A stretch of 6,153 bases of DNA from Porticoccaceae bacterium (GTDB lineage: Bacteria > Pseudomonadota > Gammaproteobacteria > Pseudomonadales > Porticoccaceae). The notes under the pieces are model-generated. The model worked only from the letters and a program-made list of their open reading frames with translations. It ran no database searches and was not told where the DNA came from. A program made the position numbers and the translations under genes. Shown one piece after another: positions 1 to 5,303 of the stretch. Each line of letters starts with the position of its first letter. Positions within the stretch are counted from its first letter, which is position 1. Location: NCBI GenBank assembly GCA_019090225.1, contig JAHRWI010000030.1, positions 1-6,153 on the forward strand, written 5' to 3'.

Positions 1-203
1 AGATCGTCAAGAAGCACCAGAAGCCAAACCCTCAAATGGGTGTGCCTGGTGGGATAATCGAACGGGAAGGTCCCATCGATGCATCGAATGTCGGGGTGTT
101 TAATCCCGCCGCTAGCAAGGCTGATCGAATTGGTTTCAAAACCCTGGATGACGGCAAAAAAGTCAGAGTGTTTAAATCAACCGGCGAACCTGTAAAGGCT
201 TAG
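1..203 (+). CDS. rplX: 50S ribosomal protein L24, C-terminal part (5' end outside window)
   Basis: The reading frame is open from the window edge (first full codon at base 3) to a TAG at 201-203 and gives the last 66 residues of a protein of about 104. The visible part starts at IVKKHQKPNPQMGVPGG, which matches the end of the KOW-type RNA-binding domain and the following proline-rich loop of L24. It continues through SNVGVFNPA and KADRIGF to the terminal KKVRVFKSTGE segment, all hallmarks of bacterial L24. L24 is one of the first proteins to bind 23S rRNA and initiates 50S assembly. The next gene, rplE, starts 13 bases after the stop, as in the spc operon of E. coli. The amino-terminal third and the operon's upstream part (rplN) are not visible. 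Confidence 0.97.
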   Translation, partial: IVKKHQKPNPQMGVPGGIIEREGPIDASNVGVFNPAASKADRIGFKTLDDGKKVRVFKSTGEPVKA

Positions 204-216
204 GGGAATAGTAGCG

Positions 217-756
217 ATGGCAAGTCTAAAAGACCTTTACTCAAGCGAACTTGTGCCTCGGCTCAAAGACGAGCTAGGTCTGAAAAACGTTATGGAAGTC
301 CCTCGGGTCACCAAGATCACCCTAAACATGGGTGTTGGCGAGGCGCTGGCAGATAAGAAAGTGCTCGATAACGCATTTGGGGATCTCCAGACTATAGCCG
401 GTCAAAAACCGGTGATAACGCTGGCCCGTAAATCTATTGCTGGCTTTAAAGTCCGAGAAGGCTGGCCGATCGGTTGCAAAGTAACTTTGCGTCAAGATCG
501 GATGTACGAATTTTTGGAAAGATTGATCTCCATCGCCATTCCGCGAATCAGAGATTTCCGGGGTGTAAACGCCAAGTCTTTTGACGGCCGCGGTAATTTT
601 GCCATGGGCGTTACTGAGCAGATTATTTTCCCGGAAATTGATTACGATAAAATTGACAAATTGCGCGGTCTCGATATCACGATTACCACGAGTGCGCGTA
701 CTGATGATGAAGGTCGTGCGCTATTGCGTGCTTTTAATTTCCCTCTACGAGGTTGA
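217..756 (+). CDS. rplE: 50S ribosomal protein L5
   Basis: This encodes 179 residues, exactly the E. coli length. L5 binds 5S rRNA together with L18 and L25, forms the central protuberance of the 50S subunit and contacts S13 across the inter-subunit bridge. The family signature region spans about residues 57-74 (LQTIAGQKPV then ARKSIA). It is followed by the conserved GWPIGCKVTLR (residues 82-92), PRIRDFRG (109-116), SFDGRGN (121-127) and EQIIFPEIDYDKI (134-146). The start ATG is preceded by AGGGG at 202-206, which overlaps the rplX stop. The gene begins 13 bases after rplX and ends 10 bases before rpsN. In E. coli the beginning of this gene is the site where S8 represses translation of the spc operon, and a possible counterpart is listed separately. 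No truncation or odd residue was seen. Confidence 0.98.
   Translation: MASLKDLYSSELVPRLKDELGLKNVMEVPRVTKITLNMGVGEALADKKVLDNAFGDLQTIAGQKPVITLARKSIAGFKVREGWPIGCKVTLRQDRMYEFLERLISIAIPRIRDFRGVNAKSFDGRGNFAMGVTEQIIFPEIDYDKIDKLRGLDITITTSARTDDEGRALLRAFNFPLRG
224..281 (+). promoter_or_regulatory. Possible S8 translational operator fold at the 5' end of rplE
   Basis: The first codons of rplE can fold as a closed three-way arrangement. AGACCT (231-236) pairs perfectly with AGGTCT (276-281). Inside lie hairpin CAAG (242-245)/CTTG (250-253) with loop CGAA, and hairpin GCTC (261-264)/GAGC (271-274). A competing small hairpin GTCT (224-227)/AGAC (231-234) with loop AAA is also possible. In E. coli the S8 repressor site on spc mRNA lies at the same codons, around residues 5-20 of L5. 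The position and the GAA-containing loop therefore fit, but I could not match the S8-specific core base triples. The stems are short and could arise by chance. Confidence 0.3.
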
Positions 757-766
757 TGACAAAATT

Positions 767-1072
767 ATGGCCAAGCTATCGATGATTGAGCGCGAAAAAA
801 AGCGCACTAAGCTCGTTGCAAAATATGCGGTTAAACGCGCGGCTCTAAAGGCCACTATCGCTAATATGGAGTGCAGTGATGACGAGCGCTGGGAAGCGCA
901 GCTGCAATTGCAGAAGTTACCGCGCGATGCCAGCCCCTCGCGGCAGCGTCGGCGTTGTCGGATAACCGGGCGACCCCACGGGGTGTACAGAAAATTTGGC
1001 TTGTGCCGTAACAAATTACGCGAAGCGGCCATGCGTGGCGATGTCCCTGGTCTTGTTAAGGCCAGCTGGTAA
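767..1072 (+). CDS. rpsN: 30S ribosomal protein S14 (zinc-independent type)
   Basis: The product has 101 residues, the standard length of the long form found in proteobacteria. S14 sits in the 30S head near the A and P sites and is needed for late assembly. The conserved block runs from LPRDASPSRQ (51-60) through RCRITGRPHGVYRKFGL (63-79) to REAAMRGDVPGLVKASW at the C-terminus. Only two cysteines (64 and 80) are present and no paired CxxC motifs, so this is the C-minus form that needs no zinc. The frame stays open upstream into rplE, but alignment with family N-termini (MAKLSM) and length fix the start at 767. The nearest Shine-Dalgarno-like GAGG (749-752) lies inside the rplE end and 14 bases from the ATG, so translation is probably coupled to rplE. 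rpsH follows after 23 bases. Confidence 0.98.
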   Translation: MAKLSMIEREKKRTKLVAKYAVKRAALKATIANMECSDDERWEAQLQLQKLPRDASPSRQRRRCRITGRPHGVYRKFGLCRNKLREAAMRGDVPGLVKASW

Positions 1073-1095
1073 TTCGGTTTAAGGAGTAGATTGCG

Positions 1096-1488
1096 ATGAC
1101 TATGCAGGATCCGTTAGCAGACATGCTGACCAGAGTTCGTAACGCCTTGGGCCGGTCGAAGCCAACCGTATCAATGCCATCGGCCAAGCTTAAAATAGCC
1201 GTCGCGCAAGTACTGCAGGACGAAGGCTATATCCTTGGCTTCAGTGTTAGCAGTGATGTTAAGCCTGAGCTGACCATGGAACTAAAATACTTCGAAGGCC
1301 ATCCAGTGATTGAGCAGCTCCACAGGTTTAGCCGCCCGGGTTTGCGCCGCTACGCCGGGTCAGGTGAGCTGCCGCAAGTGCGTAGCGGTCTTGGTATCTC
1401 TATTGTATCGACGAGCCACGGGGTAATGACTGGCGGTGCGGCGCGCACTGCCGGTATCGGTGGGGAAGTGCTTTGCACCGTATTTTAA
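1096..1488 (+). CDS. rpsH: 30S ribosomal protein S8
   Basis: This encodes 130 residues, the family's usual length. S8 binds helix 21 of 16S rRNA early in 30S assembly, and in E. coli it also represses its own operon at rplE. The N-terminal domain shows QDPLADMLTRVRNA (4-17) and MPSAKLKIAVA (27-37). The C-terminal RNA-binding domain shows SRPGLR (79-84), GLGISIVSTS (98-107) and GGEVLCTVF (122-130). The serine-threonine-serine of the binding loop is intact (105-107). Several usually conserved positions differ: the common TD(R/K)xAR is TGGAAR (112-117), the usual lysine at 108 is histidine, and residues 86-94 (YAGSGELPQ) lack the lysines found in E. coli. A strong AAGGAGT (1081-1087) precedes the ATG. 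Identity is certain; functional consequences of the changes are unknown. Confidence 0.97.
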   Translation: MTMQDPLADMLTRVRNALGRSKPTVSMPSAKLKIAVAQVLQDEGYILGFSVSSDVKPELTMELKYFEGHPVIEQLHRFSRPGLRRYAGSGELPQVRSGLGISIVSTSHGVMTGGAARTAGIGGEVLCTVF

Positions 1489-1533
1489 CGAACCGCGTTT
1501 TTGCAAGGTTTGTATTGTCACAGGAATATGTAG

Positions 1534-2067
1534 ATGTCCAGAGTAGCTAACAGTCCGGTAGAAATACCCAAGGGCGTGGAAATTTCCCTCAGCGGGAGTG
1601 ATATCTCTGTCAAGGGTGGGCAAGGTAAGTTGTTGATGACCTGTCATGAAGCCGTTGAGGTTAGTCAACAAGATAATGTCTTGAGCTTTAGCGCCCGGGC
1701 TGGAGTAAAGAACGGTGATGCTATGGCAGGGACTACTAGAGCTCTGGTCAATAACATGGTTATTGGTGTCACCAAGGGCTTCGAAAAGAAGTTGCAGCTC
1801 ATCGGTGTTGGTTATCGTGCTCAGGTGCAAGGTAAAAAAATTAATTTGACGTTGGGATTTTCTCACCCTGTTGAATATTTGTTGCCCGAAGGCGTGAGCG
1901 CAGAGATGCCCAGTCAGACCGAAATTGTACTGAAGTCACCCGACAAGCAACAGCTCGGTCAGGTGGCGGCAGAAATCAGAGCCTTTAGACCCCCAGAACC
2001 ATATAAGGGCAAAGGTGTACGTTATGCCGACGAGCATGTGCGTCGTAAAGAAGCCAAGAAAAAATAG
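1534..2067 (+). CDS. rplF: 50S ribosomal protein L6
   Basis: The product has 177 residues, identical in length to E. coli L6. L6 binds 23S rRNA near the sarcin-ricin loop and the factor-binding site of the 50S subunit. Two tandem alpha/beta domains are visible. The N-terminal one starts MSRVANSPVEIPKGVEI and ends around ALVNNMVIGVTKGFEKKLQL (70-89). The C-terminal one includes GVGYRAQVQGKKINLTLGFS (91-110), PSQTEIVLKSPDKQQLGQVA (126-145) and the family signature PEPYKGKGVRY (154-164), with a lysine-rich tail. The Shine-Dalgarno sequence AGGA (1522-1525) is eight bases from this ATG. An ATG at 1528 in the same frame is followed at once by TAG, so 1534 is the only usable start. Four of nine arginines use AGA, unusual for a ribosomal gene in enterics. 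rplR follows after 13 bases. Confidence 0.98.
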   Translation: MSRVANSPVEIPKGVEISLSGSDISVKGGQGKLLMTCHEAVEVSQQDNVLSFSARAGVKNGDAMAGTTRALVNNMVIGVTKGFEKKLQLIGVGYRAQVQGKKINLTLGFSHPVEYLLPEGVSAEMPSQTEIVLKSPDKQQLGQVAAEIRAFRPPEPYKGKGVRYADEHVRRKEAKKK

Positions 2068-2080
2068 CAGGTTGTAGTTT

Positions 2081-2440
2081 ATGAAAGACAAAAAGCAATC
2101 CCGCTTGCGCAGAGCGCGAAAAGCCCGCGGCAAAATCCGCGAGTTAGAAGTCTCTCGTTTATGCGTATTCAGGACTCCTCGACATATTTACGCGCAAGTT
2201 ATTGCGCCGACCGCAGGTGGTGATAGCGTCCTCGCCAGTGCTTCGTCGCTGGAGAGCAGTATCCGTGGCAAGGTAAGTACCGGTAACCGTTCAGCCGCTG
2301 AAACAGTCGGTACGCTCCTCGCCGAGCGAGCGAAACAGGCCGGTGTCACCAAGGTGGCATTCGACCGCAGCGGGTTTAAGTATCATGGTCGAGTCAAAGC
2401 GCTCGCGGATGCGGCTCGCGCAGGCGGACTCGAACTCTAG
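2081..2440 (+). CDS. rplR: 50S ribosomal protein L18
   Basis: The product has 119 residues, close to the 117 of E. coli. L18 binds 5S rRNA and joins it to 23S rRNA in the central protuberance, acting next to L5. The very basic N-terminal tail (KDKKQSRLRRARKARGKIRE, residues 2-21) is the rRNA-binding extension. It is followed by the conserved RTPRHIYAQVIAP (31-43) and the family hallmark block FDRSGFKYHGRVKALADAAR (94-113). The start is preceded by a modest CAGGT (2068-2072) eight bases away and lies 13 bases after the rplF stop. Relative to E. coli, the region around residues 43-60 is slightly longer, which accounts for the extra length. Nothing else is odd. rpsE follows after 26 bases. Confidence 0.98.
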   Translation: MKDKKQSRLRRARKARGKIRELEVSRLCVFRTPRHIYAQVIAPTAGGDSVLASASSLESSIRGKVSTGNRSAAETVGTLLAERAKQAGVTKVAFDRSGFKYHGRVKALADAARAGGLEL

Positions 2441-2466
2441 TCAGACTGGAATACAAGGGTAGATCA

Positions 2467-2979
2467 ATGGCAAAGCAAAACTCGCGAGATAACGATCCTA
2501 ACGAAGGGCTGATGGAGAAATTGGTCCAGGTCAATCGAGTCGCCAAGACAGTGAAGGGTGGTCGGATATTCGGTTTTACAGCACTGACCGTCGTTGGTGA
2601 TGGTAATGGCCGGGTAGGTTTTGGGCGAGGCAAGGCGCGAGAAGTGCCTTTGGCTATTCAGAAGGCGATGGAAGCTGCTCGCAGGAATATGATCCAGGTG
2701 GACTTGAAAGACAATACGCTGCAATACGCTATTCGCGCTAACCATGGTGCCTCTAAAGTCTATATGCAGCCCGCGTCTGAAGGTACCGGCATCATTGCCG
2801 GTGGCGCAATGCGAGCGGTATTGGAGTTGGCCGGGGTGCAGAATGTGCTGGCTAAATGCTATGGGTCGACTAATCCGGTGAACGTGGTACGTGCCACTTT
2901 TGCAGGTTTAAAAACGATGCGAGCACCTGAACAAATCGCCGCAAAACGTGGCAAAACCGTGGAAGAGATACTCGGATAA
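2467..2979 (+). CDS. rpsE: 30S ribosomal protein S5
   Basis: The product has 170 residues against 167 in E. coli. S5 lies on the back of the 30S subunit at the mRNA entry site, contacts S4 and S8 and influences decoding accuracy. After a variable acidic N-terminus comes the spectinomycin-loop region NRVAKTVKGGR (23-33), whose lysine and two glycines look wild type. Next is the double-stranded-RNA-binding-like domain with VVGDGNGRVGFGRGKAREVP (42-61), and then the C-terminal domain with QPASEGTGIIAGGAMRAVLE (101-120), YGSTNPVNVVRAT (132-144) and AAKRGKTVEEIL (158-169). It ends EILG without the terminal lysine of E. coli. AAGGGT (2455-2460) stands six bases before the ATG. An internal Met16 could start a shorter form, but its upstream sequence is less suitable. 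rpmD follows after 35 bases. Confidence 0.98.
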   Translation: MAKQNSRDNDPNEGLMEKLVQVNRVAKTVKGGRIFGFTALTVVGDGNGRVGFGRGKAREVPLAIQKAMEAARRNMIQVDLKDNTLQYAIRANHGASKVYMQPASEGTGIIAGGAMRAVLELAGVQNVLAKCYGSTNPVNVVRATFAGLKTMRAPEQIAAKRGKTVEEILG

Positions 2980-3014
2980 CGAGCACTCTTTAACGAGATG
3001 GGAAGTAGAAAGTC

Positions 3015-3203
3015 ATGGCTAAAATAGCAACACTAACAATTACCCAAATACGCAGTGAAATTGGACGTTTGGGCAGGCATAGGGCCTGTTTGACTGGCCT
3101 GGGCTTGCGGCGTATCGGTCACACCGTGACGGTAGAAGATACCCCGTCCGTGCGAGGCATGATCAATAAAGTTAGTTACATGCTGAAAATCGAGGATAAC
3201 TGA
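3015..3203 (+). CDS. rpmD: 50S ribosomal protein L30
   Basis: This small gene encodes 62 residues (E. coli 59). L30 is a compact 23S rRNA-binding protein of the large subunit. The diagnostic run is TQIRSEIGRLGRHRACLTGL (10-29) followed by GLRRIGHTVTVEDTPSVRGM (30-49) and the closing beta strand NKVSYMLKIED. The extra length lies at the N-terminus (MAKIATLTIT against a shorter E. coli MAKTIKIT) and in two acidic or polar C-terminal residues. Its Shine-Dalgarno sequence is weak (GGGAAG at 3000-3005, nine bases away). Its stop TGA is separated from the rplO start codon by a single base, indicating translational coupling to rplO. Confidence 0.97.
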   Translation: MAKIATLTITQIRSEIGRLGRHRACLTGLGLRRIGHTVTVEDTPSVRGMINKVSYMLKIEDN

Positions 3204-3204
3204 G

Positions 3205-3651
3205 ATGCGATTAAACACCTTAAGCCCAGCAGCGGGTAGCAGGCCAAACGCGAAGCGCGTCGGCCGTGGCATCGGTAGTGGTCTTGGTAAGACCTGTGGT
3301 CGTGGCCATAAAGGTCAGAAGTCTCGGTCCGGCGGTAGTGTCAAGCCCGGCTTCGAAGGCGGGCAAATGCCTTTGCAGAAACGCCTTCCGAAATTTGGTT
3401 TTACCTCGCGGATATCACGGGTCTCGGCGCAGATTCGCCTGGCAGAGCTTAACGGCGTCGATGCTGAGGTGATAGACCTCGAAGCCCTGCGCGCAGCTGG
3501 TCTTGTGAGCAGCACTATACGTCGAGCGAAAGTGTTTTTGTCTGGCGGCTTAACTAAGCCAGTTAAAATTCAAGGCCTCACGATTACGGCCGGTGCCAGA
3601 GCGGCGCTTGAAGCTGCCGGTGGTCAGATTGTCGAGCAAGACCAGGTCTAG
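3205..3651 (+). CDS. rplO: 50S ribosomal protein L15
   Basis: The product has 148 residues (E. coli 144). L15 binds 23S rRNA late in assembly, and its long unstructured N-terminal arm threads into the subunit. That arm is clear: MRLNTLSPAAGSRPNAKRVG then RGIGSGLGKTCGRGHKGQ (21-38), SRSGG (40-44), GFEGGQMPL (49-57) and RLPKFGFTSR (60-69). The globular C-terminal domain includes IDLEALRAAGL (90-100) and the family motif ITAGARAALEAAGGQI (127-142). A short tail VEQDQV extends beyond the E. coli end. The ATG begins one base after the rpmD stop, and GAGGA (3192-3196) inside the rpmD end serves as Shine-Dalgarno. secY follows after 29 bases. Confidence 0.98.
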   Translation: MRLNTLSPAAGSRPNAKRVGRGIGSGLGKTCGRGHKGQKSRSGGSVKPGFEGGQMPLQKRLPKFGFTSRISRVSAQIRLAELNGVDAEVIDLEALRAAGLVSSTIRRAKVFLSGGLTKPVKIQGLTITAGARAALEAAGGQIVEQDQV

Positions 3652-3680
3652 CAACGGATTGGTGTCAGGGCTAAATTAAA

Positions 3681-5009
3681 ATGGCAAAACCAGCAAAACA
3701 GCCTTCGGGCAGTGAAAAAGGATTGGGCGAGCTTTGGGCTCGCCTTCGCTTTTTGCTGTTGGCCATTGTTATCTATCGTATCGGCACGCATATACCGGTT
3801 CCAGGTATAGATCCTGACCGCGTGGCGGCGCTGTTCACGCAAAATCAGGGAACCATTCTGGGCATGTTTAACATGTTCTCCGGTGGCGCTCTGGAGCGTA
3901 TGAGTATTTTAGCTCTGGGTATCATGCCCTATATATCAGCGTCGATCATCATGCAGTTGTTAACTGCGGTGACGCCGACCCTGGAGCAAATGAAAAAGGA
4001 AGGTGATGCTGGCCGTCGAAAGATCACCCAGATCACACGCTATGCAACCGTCGGTCTGGCGCTTGTGCAGGGTACTGGTATGGCTTATGGGCTTGCGGGA
4101 CAGGGTTTGGCTTATTACCCAGGGCCAACCTTCTTTCTCATCGCTATCACCTCACTGGTTACTGGCGCGGTGTTCATGATGTGGTTAGGCGAGCAAATTA
4201 CTGAGCGGGGAATTGGTAACGGTATCTCCATGCTTATATTTGCGGGTATCGTTGCCGGCTTACCCAGGGCTTTAGGGCAGGCTTTTGAATCAGCTCGGCA
4301 GGGGGACTTAAATATCATCGTCTTGTTGATCGTCGCTATTCTGGCGATAGCGGTTATTTATTTTGTGGTGTTTATTGAACGCGGACAGCGTCGGATAACC
4401 GTTAATTACGCCCAGCGTCAGCAGGGTCGTGGCGCATATAATCAGCAGAGCAGTCATCTGCCATTAAAAGTTAATATGGCCGGTGTAATCCCTGCGATTT
4501 TTGCCAGTAGTATTTTATTGTTCCCATCAACGCTGGCGGCGATGTTTGGGCAGGGTGCCGGGGCACCGGACTGGCTTCAGGACGTCTCATTGTTTCTGGG
4601 GCCGGGCCAACCTTTGCATATACTTTTGTTTGCGAGCTTGATTATCTTTTTCTGTTTTTTCTATACGGCGCTGACCTTTAATCCTAAAGAAGTCGCGGAC
4701 AATCTGAAAAAGAGCGGTGCTTACTTACCAGGTATACGTCCAGGGGATCAAACGGCAAAGTATATTGATAACGTCGTAACACGCCTGACGATGGTTGGCG
4801 GAATTTATATTGCTGGCGTGTGTTTGTTGCCCCAGTTTTTGAACGTGTATTTTAATGTGCCCTTTTATCTGGGCGGCACATCTTTGTTGATCGCAGTGGT
4901 GGTTACCATGGATTTCATGTCCCAGGTTCAGTCTCATTTGATGTCCCATCAATATGATTCGGTATTAAAAAAGGCCAATATGAAAGGCTACGGTAGCGGT
5001 GGTCGCTAA
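3681..5009 (+). CDS. secY: Protein translocase channel subunit SecY
   Basis: The product has 442 residues (E. coli 443). SecY forms the protein-conducting channel in the inner membrane with SecE and SecG, and is driven by SecA or by translating ribosomes. Ten hydrophobic segments can be followed at roughly 20-40, 75-95, 118-140, 150-170, 180-200, 211-232, 265-290, 311-331, 370-390 and 395-415. The plug lies at about 58-73 (TILGMFNMFSGGALER). Pore-lining isoleucines are visible in GIMPYISAS (80-88), and ERGIGNGISMLIFAGIVAGL (175-194) is a strong family signature. The fifth cytoplasmic loop keeps PGIRPGDQTAKYID (350-363), whose arginine at 353 corresponds to the E. coli residue needed for SecA-driven export. 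The C-terminus ends LKKANMKGYGSGGR. AGGG (3667-3670) precedes the start. Its place between rplO and rpmJ is classical. Confidence 0.99.
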   Translation: MAKPAKQPSGSEKGLGELWARLRFLLLAIVIYRIGTHIPVPGIDPDRVAALFTQNQGTILGMFNMFSGGALERMSILALGIMPYISASIIMQLLTAVTPTLEQMKKEGDAGRRKITQITRYATVGLALVQGTGMAYGLAGQGLAYYPGPTFFLIAITSLVTGAVFMMWLGEQITERGIGNGISMLIFAGIVAGLPRALGQAFESARQGDLNIIVLLIVAILAIAVIYFVVFIERGQRRITVNYAQRQQGRGAYNQQSSHLPLKVNMAGVIPAIFASSILLFPSTLAAMFGQGAGAPDWLQDVSLFLGPGQPLHILLFASLIIFFCFFYTALTFNPKEVADNLKKSGAYLPGIRPGDQTAKYIDNVVTRLTMVGGIYIAGVCLLPQFLNVYFNVPFYLGGTSLLIAVVVTMDFMSQVQSHLMSHQYDSVLKKANMKGYGSGGR

Positions 5010-5027
5010 GCGTACTGAGGTAAAAAT

Positions 5028-5144
5028 ATGAAAGTCAGAGCATCGGTAAAAAAACTTTGTCGAAATTGTAAGGTAGTGAAACGCAAGGGCGTCTTGCGTA
5101 TTATCTGTAGCGCTGAGCCACGGCACAAGCAGCGCCAGGGTTAA
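5028..5144 (+). CDS. rpmJ: 50S ribosomal protein L36 (zinc-ribbon type)
   Basis: This 38-codon gene starts at ATG 5028 with GAGGT (5017-5021) six bases upstream and ends at TAA 5142-5144. The product begins MKVRASVKKLCRNCKVVKRK and ends ICSAEPRHKQRQG, matching E. coli L36 almost residue for residue and in length. L36 is a tiny zinc protein of the large subunit that helps organise 23S rRNA. The zinc ligands Cys11, Cys14, Cys27 and His33 are all present, so this is the zinc-binding (C-plus) form. It lies 18 bases after secY and is the last gene of the spc operon. The gene is small enough to be missed by length-filtered gene calling. Confidence 0.97.
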   Translation: MKVRASVKKLCRNCKVVKRKGVLRIICSAEPRHKQRQG

Positions 5145-5168
5145 TCGCGGCGAAAGGTATTAAATAGA

Positions 5169-5197
5169 TTGATTTAGGTGGTGTTAGGCGCTATCCT
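5169..5197 (+). promoter_or_regulatory. Candidate sigma70 promoter of the alpha operon
   Basis: TTGATT (5169-5174) and TATCCT (5192-5197) are separated by exactly 17 bases, and each matches four of six consensus positions of the sigma70 -35 and -10 hexamers. An AT-rich stretch (5158-5170) lies just upstream, as in promoters with UP elements. The bases after the -10 hexamer (GTTGCGCC) are GC-rich, the type of discriminator found in stringently controlled rRNA and ribosomal-protein promoters. The start point would be near 5203-5206. E. coli has its alpha promoter in this same rpmJ-rpsM interval. The hexamers are imperfect, so this is a position-supported candidate. Confidence 0.42.
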
Positions 5198-5210
5198 GTT
5201 GCGCCTTTTT
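5186..5210 (+). terminator. Possible weak rho-independent terminator after rpmJ
   Basis: AGGCGC (5186-5191) can pair with GCGCCT (5201-5206) around a nine-base loop, and the run of five T that begins with the last stem base continues to 5210 before GGG. This is the expected place for the end of the spc operon, 41 bases after the rpmJ stop. The stem is only six pairs, the loop is large and the T run is short, so termination would be partial at best. The hairpin overlaps the -10 region of the candidate alpha promoter, so the inverted repeat may instead be incidental. Confidence 0.35.
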
Positions 5211-5303
5211 GGGCAGCTACTGGCCGGATAAAAGGCATGGTAGGGGCGGTCAAACACCAAAACATATACATTATCGGATACTTGGAGTAAATCGGATGGC
5301 CCG
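5203..5303 (+). promoter_or_regulatory. Candidate S4-responsive alpha operon leader (pseudoknot) with rpsM ribosome-binding site
   Basis: GCCTTTT (5203-5209) pairs perfectly over seven bases with AAAAGGC (5230-5236). The loop contains GGGC (5211-5214), which can pair with GCCC (5299-5302) in rpsM codons 2-3; a T-G wobble (5210 with 5303) extends this to five pairs. As I remember it, the E. coli alpha leader also has a hairpin loop containing CGGGC that pairs with GCCCG just after the rpsM start codon, forming the pseudoknot that S4 stabilises to block initiation. An A-rich, apparently unpaired stretch (5251-5272) and the Shine-Dalgarno GGAGT (5284-5288, seven bases from ATG) lie between. The larger loop and different stems mean homology is inferred, not shown. 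Confidence 0.42.

Noticed and set aside
581..766. In-frame upstream extension of rpsN lying over the end of rplE.
   Set aside because: It overlaps rplE in another frame, matches nothing in S14, and the family start MAKLSM at 767 gives the exact usual length.
756..785. ATG overlapping the rplE stop (TGATG) with a ten-codon frame.
   Set aside because: It is out of frame with rpsN, too close to GAGG for efficient initiation, and encodes nothing recognisable.
1360..1866. 168-codon open frame on the minus strand across rpsH and rplF.
   Set aside because: It lies antisense to two certain ribosomal genes, spans their intergenic gap, and shows no recognisable protein features.
2998..3027. Ten-codon frame (ATG to TAG) overlapping the rpmD start.
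   Set aside because: It lacks a proper ribosome-binding site and its ATG lies at the edge of the rpmD Shine-Dalgarno; most likely chance.
5209..5295. In-frame upstream extension of rpsM starting with TTG.
   Set aside because: S13 begins at MARIAG in the family, the good GGAGT serves the ATG at 5296, and the extension is inside the leader hairpin region.
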